A stretch of DNA of 64,000 bases, taken from contig WPIO01000050.1 in assembly GCA_009760855.2 (NCBI GenBank), forward strand, positions 333,501-397,500, read 5' to 3'. Origin of the DNA: Cristatella mucedo (taxonomy: Eukaryota > Bryozoa > Phylactolaemata > Cristatellidae). A program made the translations under genes and the position numbers. This document shows positions 31,979-64,000 of this stretch, in pieces. The notes under the pieces were generated by a model that did not search any database, had not been told where the DNA came from, and worked only from the letters and a program-made list of their open reading frames with translations. Numbering within the stretch: position 1 is the stretch's first letter; every line of letters starts with the position of its first letter.

Positions 31979-33262
31979 CCAAGTTTAGAGCCGATCACTC
32001 CACAGAGTCAGCATTGCTTCGGGTGCATTTTGACCTTCTCAGGAATTCAGACTGGGATAAAGTCTCTCTGATTTATCTTTCTGAAACTTTCGATGCAACA
32101 GACCACAAAGTCCTTCTTGAGCGTCTCGCATCTCGCCTGGGCATCGCTGGCACTGCATTGCACTGGTTCAGGTCTTATCTCAGTAGCAGACTCCGGAGTG
32201 TTGATGTGAACGAGCAGCGATCATCCGAAGAATCACTAAAGTACGCGCTACCTTAGGGCTCTGTTCTCGGTCAGCTTCTTTTCGAAATGTATACTCTCCC
32301 TCTTGCCGATGCGATCGCCAAGCACAATCTAGGCTTTCATGTATATGCCGATGACATTCAGTTGTACCCTAACATTTGATCCCTCCCAGCTTTCGAACTC
32401 GTCGAATTCTCTCCGCACCCTTATTGCATTATTTGGTGACACCCGCACATGGATGGCAGCGAACTTTCTTAAATTGAATGATCATAAAAGCATTTTACTA
32501 GTTATGGGAAATCCAAGTGTCCTCCCAAAATTGGAAAACCTGATTCCCAAAATCGGTTCTGCCGGCATATCTCCCGTGCATTTAGGTCGTATGCTCCCAA
32601 AGCCTGGAACTTACTCCATACTCTTACTCGGACTTTTATCACGACATCCCCTGACTTGACCACATTTAAAAAAAGAAATTAAAACGCACCTATTTAGGAC
32701 AGCGTTTAGTCGGTCCCCTTGATTCGTCCTTCATGTGCTTATACGTGCTGACACTGTGCATGCTACCACTAACCACACTAGCATGCTGACCCTGTGCATG
32801 TCACCCTTAACCATATTATTCGTGTTGTTTATCAAGCATGCTACCACTCAACATTCGATCGTGTTTCCTTTGCAGCAAATTTAAAGCTCCTAGAAAGAGA
32901 CTGAGTTCTCTGAAGGTGCTTTATCAAGTATATTATTATTGAATCTGCACGTAATCTACGTGTTTTGTTCCAAAGTGACCTTCCATTAAACGACCGCATC
33001 AGTTCCAGTGTCAAACCTGCCTTTTTACAGCTGCATAACATTGCTAAACTTTGGGATTGCGTAAACAGGGATACTAAAACGAAACGAGTCCATGCATTTA
33101 TGACGTGCCGTCTCGACTTCTGTCACTCACTGCTTGCTGGAATATTGGCGCCGCGTGCAATCGGGCGCTTACAGATGGTGTAAAACTCTGAAGTTAGGCT
33201 CGTCTGTCGTGAGCGTCATAGTTGCCACATCACACCACTTCTCGCCGACCTCCACTGATTCC
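31979..33262 (+). mobile_element. LINE-A RT copy split by a nested LINE-A insertion
   Basis: Outer copy: 31979-32577 ([52 protein letters not shown]) and 32941-33262 (ESARNLRVLFQSDL to RLVCRERHSCHITPLLADLH). The two outer halves are contiguous in an intact LINE-A. The segment between them is a separate, 5'-truncated copy. Stops and frameshifts are present in both halves. Confidence 0.8.
32578..32940 (+). mobile_element. Nested 5'-truncated LINE-A insertion
   Basis: Begins at GCATTTAGGTCGTATGCTCC, holds the RT C-terminal end, the two UTR units, the stem-loop and the TTATTATT tail. It interrupts the older copy after its ISPV codons. Confidence 0.78.
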
Positions 33263-33267
33263 AAATC

Positions 33268-34181
33268 AATTATAATTTTAATAATACATTTGCTATAGCG
33301 CCCTCACAGAACTCAATCTCTTTCTAGGCACTTTATAATTGCTAGAAAGGAAGCGTGATTGAATGGTTTACGGTAGCATGCTCAATGAACATCAAACATA
33401 ACATGATTGCCGAGCTGGTTTGGTCTAGCGGTTAAGGGGCTCGCCCCGACCAAGACCCGACTGAGGTCGTGGGCTTGAGCCCCGAGGCATATGTGAAGCG
33501 CCTCATTAGAGATTAAGTTCTCTTGGGGCGCTATATAAATGAATTATATTATATATTATTATATTATGGTCAGAGGTGGCATGTGAAGGGTCAGCATGCA
33601 AACATGGTTAGAGATGGCATGCACAGTGTCAGCACGCATAAGAACACAGTGGACGAATCACATGGACCCACTAAATAGGGTGATAAATAGATGCATTTTT
33701 AGTTTTTTTTAAAGTGGTCAAGTCAGGGGGTGTCGTGACAGCAGTTGGAAGTGAGTTCCAGGGTTTGAAAGCATACAAACTAAAGTCAGGGTCTCCAAAG
33801 GATCTGAGTTTCGTAGGAGGCATAGGTAAACGACTAGATTCGGAAAAGCACGAGGTACGATGTTTAGCTAGGTGCGGAAGAAGATCTGTTAGGTGGGCAG
33901 GATCCGAAGAATGAAGGGACGGCAACTGAGCGACAAAATCTGACTGAAGTCGATGCGTTGCTTGACTGGGAGCTAGTGCAGGTCGGCGAGAAGTGGTGAG
34001 ATATGGCAACTGCGACGCTCACGACAGACAAGCCTACCTGCAAAATGTGGCACCTGCTGCAAGCATCTGAGTGCACAGGCTGGTAGACCACCAAGCACTT
34101 TGTTACATAAGTCAAGACGGAATATCACAAGTGCATGGGCCAATGTAGGTGTGGTATCCCTGTCTAAACAATCAAGCAACA
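33268..34181 (-). mobile_element. LINE-A 3' part with nested SINE-1
   Basis: Minus-strand LINE-A: tail and stem-loop at 33268-33340, UTR units resumed at 33567 after the SINE, then the RT C-terminus back to LLDCLDRDTTPTLAHALV at about 34180. Several stops. Confidence 0.83.
33409..33566 (+). mobile_element. tRNA-derived SINE-1 nested in LINE-A
   Basis: GCCGAGCTGGTTTGGTCTAG, CGGTTAAGG (A box), then GAGGTCGTGGGCTTGAGCCC (B-box-like), then GTGAAGCGCC...AGAGATTAAGTTCTC...GGCGCTATATAAATG and an AT-rich tail. It splits the 3' UTR of the surrounding minus-strand LINE-A copy. Confidence 0.88.
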
Positions 34182-34620
34182 TATCGACTTAAGGGTAGTG
34201 TCACTTACTTTTAAGTCCCACCATTCTATGGCCCCAGCCTACCTATCAGAACTACTCTTTCACAGGGCCTAGAATCGGACTACCAGCTGTTCTGACTCGA
34301 ATAGGTAAGCCAAACCTCGTAAGGTCCTCAAATCGTTGAAGACTTGCCTTTAGTTCGTGTGATCCCAAAACCTGGAACTCACTACCGAGCACGTCACAGC
34401 GTCCCCTGACGTCACGGCATTTAAAAAGAAGCTTAAAACACAACAGCTCTTTAGATCATCATGTGGATCTTTGTGATTCGTCCTTCGTGTGCACACGTGT
34501 GCTTACACAGTGACTGCTGCTTGCGGATGTTGTCACTAAACAGCATCTATAAAGTGCCTAGAAAAAATTAAATATCTGAGGGTGCTAAAAATGTAATAAT
34601 AATTTTATTATTGTTATTAA
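34182..34620 (+). mobile_element. LINE-A 3' fragment, divergent variant
   Basis: Starts at IDLRVVSLTFKSHHSMAPAY and continues to a degenerate tail AAAGTGCCTAGAAAAAATTA...GTAATAATAATTTTATT. It abuts the preceding minus-strand copy head to head, with both tails pointing outward. Confidence 0.75.
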
Positions 34621-34917
34621 CTTCTGACGAAAGCTCAAAATTAGCAAGATTTTCCTCCAGAAAATTGGCTAGGTTGAAGCACAATTACATAACGTATAAA
34701 ATGAAAACTTTTATTTTTTGCGTGATAAAAATGCCTGATACCGGATTAGCCTGAATGCAGGCACTCGCCCGTTTGAATTTCTAAACGATCGCTGATATGT
34801 GCGTCTATGCTCTAACTACGTTAGGTCAAGATATCAAAGCCTTGGAGAACGGGGTGGCTTTACCTCCATAATTGATTCATTCATACGCACTCGCTAAATT
34901 ACCAACCTAAGCTTCAA
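34621..34917. other. AT-rich spacer
   Basis: No gene or repeat recognised between two LINE-A copies. Confidence 0.5.
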
Positions 34918-36350
34918 AACTTGCTAGTAAGTTTCACTCTGGTTTTAGAACTAATCGCTACACAGAGTCAGCATCGCTTCGGGGTGCAACGATCTACTTA
35001 GGAATGCAGACATGGGTAGAGTATCTCTGCTTGTTTTGCTCGATCTTTCGGCAGCTTTTGATACTATCGATCACCAAGTCCTTCTTGAGCGCCTCTCATC
35101 TATCCTGGGCATCACTGGCACTGCATTGCCATGGCTCAGGTCCTACTCAGTTGGAGACTCCAGAGTATTAACGTGAATGGACAAAGATCAACCGAGGCAC
35201 CGCTGAAATATGGGGTACCTCAGGGCTCCGTGCTAGGTCCTGTTCTTTACATGGTTTGTACTCTTCCTCTTGCCGATGTGATTGCCGAGCACAATCTAGG
35301 CTCTCACTTTTTATGAGGATGACACTCAGTTGTACCTTTGCTTTGATCCCTCCCAGCCCTCAAGCACGTCGAACTCTCTCAACTCCTATACTGCATGCAT
35401 TGATGACATCCGAACGTGGATGGCAGCAAATTTTCTTAAATTAAATTATGATCAAACCAAATTATTAGTTATGGGCAAACCAGGTGTGACTCGGAAATTA
35501 GAAAGGCTGACGCTCAAAATTGGCCCTGCCAGCTGATCTCCAGCTGAATCTGCACGAAACCTAGGTGCCATGTTCCAAAGTGACCTTTCGTTAGATGACC
35601 ACATCAGCTCCACAATCAACTCTGCCTACTTTCAGCTACATAACATTGCTAAACTTGGGCTCTTTTAGACAGGGATACCACACCTAAGTTGGTCCATGCA
35701 TTTGTGACATCCAGTTGTCTACCGGCCTGAGCAATCAGGCGCTTACAGCTGGTGCAAAACTCTGCAGCTAGGCGTGTCTGTCGTAAGCGTCACAATTGCA
35801 GCATCCCACCACTTCTTGACGACCTGCACTGGCTACCAGTCAAGCAACGCATCGACTTCAAGGTTTTTTACTAACTTTTAGGTCACTTCATTCTTTGGCT
35901 CCAGCCTACCTTTCAGATCTACTCCCCTACCAGGCTAAGCCTCGTACCACCCGCTTTTCGGAATATAACTGTTTACCCATACATCGTACAAACCTCAAAT
36001 ATTTTGGAAACCGTGCCTTTAGTTCGTATGGTCCCAAAACTTAAAGCTCACTCCCGACTTGCGACACAATATCCGCTGACTTGAACACATTTAAAAAAAA
36101 TTAAAACGCACCTACTTATGACAGCATTTAGCGGGTCCCTGTGATTCGTCCTTTATGTGCTTATGCCTGCTGACACTGCATGCTGACCCTGTGCATATCA
36201 CCCCTAACCATGTTATCGTTTTTGTTTATTGAGCATGCTACTACTAACCATTCAATCATGCTTCCTTTGCAGCAAATGTGAAGCACCTAGACAGAGATTG
36301 AGTTCTCTGAAGGAGCTTTATCAACTGCATTATTATTATTATTATTATTA
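34918..36350 (+). mobile_element. LINE-A, RT domain to tail
   Basis: LASKFHSGFRTNRYTESA, then [34 protein letters not shown], a damaged YADD box (missing bases before DDTQLYLCFD), MAANFLKLNYDQTKLLVMGK, and on to the UTR, stem-loop and (ATT)n tail. Frame breaks occur near 35150, 35316 and 35536. It is the longest plus-strand LINE-A copy here. Confidence 0.88.
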
Positions 36351-36514
36351 CTAGCATTATCAGAGTTATTAGTATAAAAATCTAGTACATCTGGAGCATT
36401 AGTATCGCTGGCTTCGTATTCACTGGACTCTGCCCCGACTCTCTGCTGGGTTGAAACTATAATAATAACGATGATACAATAATGAAAGGGCCTAGTCACT
36501 TAAGTAAGGCCAGC

Positions 36515-36586
36515 CATGTTTCTCCGACTGCAGCTCCAAATGCACATGGACTAAGTGGGTGTGTCGCGAAGGAGAGATTTCTATAG

Positions 36587-36646
<60 letters not shown>

Positions 36647-36785
36647 CCCACTCAAAGCAAAGGAGGCTTTCGGTGGGCAAACACTAGCAAAGAGACTTCT
36701 TCTCACGTAAAAAAGAGAAAGTACGCAGAGGAGAGCCGAGTCGGGAGAAAGTTGAGGAAGTAAGTGGCATGGTAATATCGGACTC
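36515..36785 (-). mobile_element. LINE-B 3' fragment with an expanded TA tract
   Basis: Minus strand: TCTCCGACTGCAGCTCC and GGACTAAGTGGGTGTG match the LINE-B 3' UTR; GGCTTTCGGTGGGCAAACAC to the LINE-B C-terminal region follows. A (TA)n microsatellite (36590-36643) sits inside it. Confidence 0.7.
36590..36643. repeat. (TA)n microsatellite
   Basis: About 27 uninterrupted TA units inside a LINE-B relic. Confidence 0.97.
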
Positions 36786-37222
36786 AGCTATTCTTCTTTC
36801 TGGACTCTTCTTTCCAGACGGAGCCCTCAGGGCTCCAGCTTGATTAAATCTTGATTCACTCACGAACATTCCTTGTAGCCGTCCTGTGCTGCTACTGTCG
36901 TGCACTACTCACCTCTTCGACTGTTCTCGTCATTCAGATATGCTTTTCCATTGTTCTTTGCTGTAACCACATGCGCAGCGATTTAAGGGTAACCAACACA
37001 ATACCTACACACCTGCGTCTCTGCGGAGCTACTGACAGAGATGCACTGCATAAAAAGGTGAATCTATATTAAATATTATATTTACAAAAATGCAAACCAA
37101 AGCATAACCATGCTTTTCGGTTTTCGCACTGAGATGGCAGGCGGTGTGTAGAAACGGTGTGTAGACATGTCGAAGAGAAGCCTTACATGTCGATCAAAAG
37201 GAGCTCAATCAGACGGAATCAC
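36786..37222. other. No feature recognised
   Basis: Short frames only. Confidence 0.4.
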
Positions 37223-37306
37223 ACTTTCCGAGCACAATGTATATTTCAAGAGTACAATGTACAATGTACGTTTCACGAGCGAAATGTACAATGCGCATTT
37301 CTCGAG
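37223..37306. repeat. Short tandem repeat around ACAATGTAC
   Basis: Three related units of about 28-30 bases containing AATGTACAATGTACGTTTC and CACGAGCG/AAGAGTAC variants. The words ACAATGTATATTTCAAGAG and CAATGCGCATTTCTCGAG mark successive copies. Confidence 0.75.
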
Positions 37307-37408
37307 CCAGCCGCCCAGAGCCAGGGTCACTTCTGGGCCGCCGGCCGACTTGGCTATTCGAAGATAACCTTCTACAGCACAAATACACAGAACCTCAGCA
37401 TTTGACTT

Positions 37409-37548
37409 GGGGTTAGGGTTAAAGGAGGGGGTCGGGATTGGGGTTAGTGGTTCGGAGCTAGGGGGTCAGGGTTAGGGGGTCAGGGTTAGGGGGTCAGGGT
37501 TAGGGGGTCAGGGTTAGGGGGTCGGGGCTAGGGGGTCGGAATCGGCAG
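37409..37548 (+). repeat. Interstitial TTAGGG-like 14-bp array
   Basis: Begins GGGGTTAGGGTT, then at least four units of AGGGGGTCAGGGTT (14 bp), then variants GGGGCTAGGGGGTCGG. The G-strand is on plus. It mixes the metazoan telomere word GGGTTA with GGGGTCA, and its runs of G could form G-quadruplexes. Confidence 0.9.
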
Positions 37549-38627
37549 AGATCGGCTCGAGGGACAGGATCGCTCAGCAAAAAAGTGGCACAGCCACAGA
37601 GTGACATTGCCGCCCGAACCGGCTGCTTCGCACAGCGATGGCGACTCGACTCGATCAAATGCAGCTCGAGAAGACGCAGCTAAGCGATGACCCACAAAGA
37701 GACACTGCAGCTGAGGCAGCAGCAAGGACCGAAGCCGCCAGCCACCTCGATACGTCAGCTCGGCTACTTGCGGCGAGCGGCCGCTCACGTTCTTGTACCT
37801 TTCAAATTCCGCTGAGTGCGGGAGCGAGGGCTCGCTCGCTCCTGCCCTCAGCAGGCAGGCTCTGAGCTGGGGGGGGGGGTAGGCAAGCCGATGCTCGGAA
37901 AGGGTAGGCGGGCAGACAGACAAGCTCAAACACAGTCTCGAGCCACTCGCTGGTCCCGTTGGAAGAGGAGGCAAGGCTCGATTGTCGAGCACTGGACCGG
38001 CAGCTGCAGCCTGTGAAGCCAGCCAGCGCACAGGCGGTCGGTCGACAGACGCCACTAGACGCCACAGACGTGCACTTCAGCTCAGCTCAGCTGTCCAATC
38101 AGGCCGCTGCCACCGCGTCCGGCCTGTCGCAAGTGGAGGTGGGCGCTCACCACCAGCCGGTTCACGATTGCGTGTCGTCCGAGCTGCGACTGTCGAAAAC
38201 TCTGCCGACCTGAGTCCGGACCGGGCGGCAGCAGCAGCTTCTGGCTCCGCCGTCGTCATAGCCACACTGCCGTCGTCATGATCACGTCATCGCGGCTCTC
38301 GTGTTGTGGTGGCCGGGGCGGGCTGCTGCTGCGCAGCGATCGAGCGATGTGGGACTGCAGGAGCAGACGATGACGGCGTCTTGGTGGCCTGCTCGTGCAA
38401 AATGGAAGCAAAAGGTAACGTCCTCTGCTGCTGCTGCTGCCTGCGATGCAAGCCCTGCCTAAGCCCGTGGCAGCAGCGGCTCCATAAGCAAGACGAAAGA
38501 GGCTCCGCACAGACTCTCTACGCCAGCTCACTCTACTGAGTCGTACTTGCTTGGCTGCATGTGCGTGTGCCACTCTTCACCATACTGGAGAAGGTTGTAA
38601 CAGGTTTTAGATTAGTAGATCCGTCAC
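37549..38627. other. GC-rich spacer downstream of SHIP
   Basis: Many overlapping frames without family signal. No gene assigned. Confidence 0.4.
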
Positions 38628-38816
38628 CAAAAAAATACTAGCTGACTGAAAAGCCTCTTTTTGTATAGCAGTAGAAGACCCTTTACGGCTATCGCCACCG
38701 CTTGCAACAGCAATAGAGGATCGCCCACCGCAGGATTCGAGCCCACGACCTCTGGACCGAGGTGGCGAAAAGAAACCACCTTACTTAGTGAGCCATCACG
38801 GCTCACCGAACCCAAG
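38628..38816 (-). mobile_element. tRNA-derived SINE-2, copy 1
   Basis: Minus strand: TGAGCCGTGATGGCTCACTA, AGTAAGGTGGTT (A-box region), GTCGTGGGCTCGAATCC (B box), then GCAAGCGGTGGCGATAGCCG, TATACAAAAAGAGGC and a T-rich end. Nearly the same as copy 2 at 57955-58134. Confidence 0.85.
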
Positions 38817-39119
38817 AGGCTACCGAGTTGGGCTACCCCATGCGCAGGCAAGCAGCGGATCCCTAAAACAGGGCCTCTCTGCAGCCGGCAACGAGTGCTG
38901 CTGGTGCCACCTGCCGACCAGCAGTGCTGGTCCGAACCTCTTGAGCGGCCCGAGGCTGATGCCGCCCAGGGTCACGTGCCCAGGGTCACGTGCCCAGGCC
39001 GGAGCACGGTGCTAGGCCGCTGCTCGGATGGATCAGGGATCAGGCTCAGCATCGGGCCGGGCCCGACGGCTGCCGTAATGCCACCAGCTAGGCAAATGCA
39101 AGTCGGCAGGATGAATTAT

Positions 39120-62875
<23,756 letters not shown>

Positions 62876-63400
62876 CTGCAACGGTGGTGGTGGTGGCAGC
62901 GGCAATGGCCACATCGCCACAAGCCGCCTGCCTGCCAGCCTGCTGCGGGGAGCAGCGCTCGGCCACTCGAGAGCGAGGCTGCCAGTGAGGCAGGCACACT
63001 TGAGAGCCTAGGCTTGGGGAGGCAGCACCACCGTACAGCTACCGGTGGCAGCAGAGGGAGGCGGCACGGCCGTAGGCGACATGAGAATCTAGATCTAGCA
63101 CGTGTCGGTCCCAGGCCTCCCGGTCCTGCTAGCAGACAGCACAAGCTGCGCTTGAAATCGGCATCTGCCGACGGCCACCGAGGACGAGGCGCATCAGTTC
63201 CGACGAGAAAGGCGCCCTCCAAAGACGTACAGCCGACTCAGCGCATAAGAATATCGGATATAGGAATACTCTGCTTATAGGAACAGCAGTTCTGTGACCC
63301 ACTACTATTAGTCTCATATTAGTCAATATTAAGTTTCACTCTGCATGTGAAAATACTCTATATAAGTGCCTATTTGCAGCCCGAGTGTATTTGCATAAGC

Positions 63401-63457
<57 letters not shown>

Positions 63458-63532
63458 AAAGTGATGGCAGAATTTCCTTCGACTAGACGATCACGTGCTG
63501 CCTGCCACCTCCTCTCTACATGCTAGAAGCCA
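62876..63532. other. SHIP upstream intron, GC-rich then spacer
   Basis: No further upstream SHIP exon could be recognised. A (GA)n run lies at 63402-63455. Confidence 0.45.
63402..63455. repeat. (GA)n microsatellite
   Basis: About 27 GA units. Confidence 0.97.
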
Positions 63533-63990
63533 GTAATGTAATGTATCTCCGTCACTAACTCCGCATAGCCACGAAGACTGAATGGGCGTTACGCTGGATA
63601 GTTTTCCATTTTGCACTCAAAGCCCAAGCGGCTTTTGGTGTGCATGCGGTAGCCAACAGACTTCGTCTCACCCAATACAGAAAAAGAGAGAAGCATAGCT
63701 GAGTCAGGCGTTCGAGGAAGTGAGTGGCATGCAATTAGCAGCAAAGGGTGGCTGGAAAGGATGTGCCGCAATCAGCAGTGGGAGAATAGATGTCGTTGCA
63801 TAAGAATTGTGGAAATGAGCTCCCGCAGTCTAGCATCAGCAGTTCGACAGCTACTGTAGCCACTAGTCTTTAAGCGTAGGAATGGAACAGCTGATTTATC
63901 GATCCATAAAGTATCTGAAGGTAGGGGGCCCCTGTTGCAATAGTTCAGCTATAGATGAAGGAGCCACGCTGAAGCAGGACTTGTGGGTCA
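63533..63990 (-). mobile_element. LINE-B 3' part, running to near the window edge
   Basis: Minus strand: AATGTAATGTATCTCCGTC-type end, then GTCTCACCCAATACAG and the LINE-B C-terminal coding words (ETKSVGYRMHTKSRLG) with frame breaks. Starts with the (TAATG)n tail characteristic of LINE-B. Confidence 0.8.
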
Positions 63991-64000
63991 GCATACGAAC

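Noticed and set aside
33409-33480. Functional tRNA gene
   Set aside because: A and B boxes are present but no acceptor-stem pairing is seen, and four copies carry the same LINE-like 3' body, so it is a SINE head.
37409-37548. True chromosome end (telomere)
   Set aside because: The array is only 140 bases, degenerate, and flanked by ordinary sequence and a gene on the right.

Overview
The window reads as nuclear DNA of an invertebrate metazoan. It holds two long intron-rich protein genes, both on the minus strand, set in dense retrotransposon debris, tRNA-derived SINEs, long dinucleotide tracts and TTAGGG-like repeats. A SHIP-type inositol 5-phosphatase with PH-related and C2 regions points to an animal. 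The species cannot be fixed from the sequence; marine invertebrates commonly carry this kind of CR1/L2-like LINE with TTATT tails.

Left part (about 2.7-11.7 kb): a GC-rich gene for a secreted or surface protein (gene A). Nine phase-consistent exons run from a TATA box and signal-peptide exon at 11596 down to a donor at 2778, giving 1146 residues with the gene continuing beyond the left edge. I do not recognise the family. Its introns hold several short perfect hairpins and purine-rich repeats.

Middle part (12-37 kb): no recognisable host gene. It holds LINE fragments of two families (called LINE-A and LINE-B here), including inverted, nested and chimeric copies; a foldback/MITE family; minisatellites; and a degenerate tandem array of about 170-bp units (23.6-26.1 kb) with a 10-bp sub-periodicity. 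GC-rich stretches at 26-30.6 kb have open frames but no coding signal I can defend. A 14-bp TTAGGG-like array lies at 37.4-37.55 kb.

Right part (39.1-62.9 kb): a SHIP (INPP5D/INPPL1-like) phosphatidylinositol 3,4,5-trisphosphate 5-phosphatase gene. I could chain 14 exons (2433 nt, 810 residues plus stop) with GT-AG sites and matching phases: PH-related region, full catalytic domain with all signature motifs, C2 region and a proline-rich tail. The N-terminal SH2-coding exons expected for the family are not in the window and probably lie beyond 64 kb. The introns are filled with LINE and SINE copies and simple repeats, several of them ending within tens of bases of splice sites.

The two genes show no functional link. 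The mobile elements do work together by inference: the SINE-1 3' end matches the LINE-A 3' end, including a double stem-loop, so LINE-A probably mobilised SINE-1. All coordinates were worked out by reading the sequence; no alignment or splice-site program was run.
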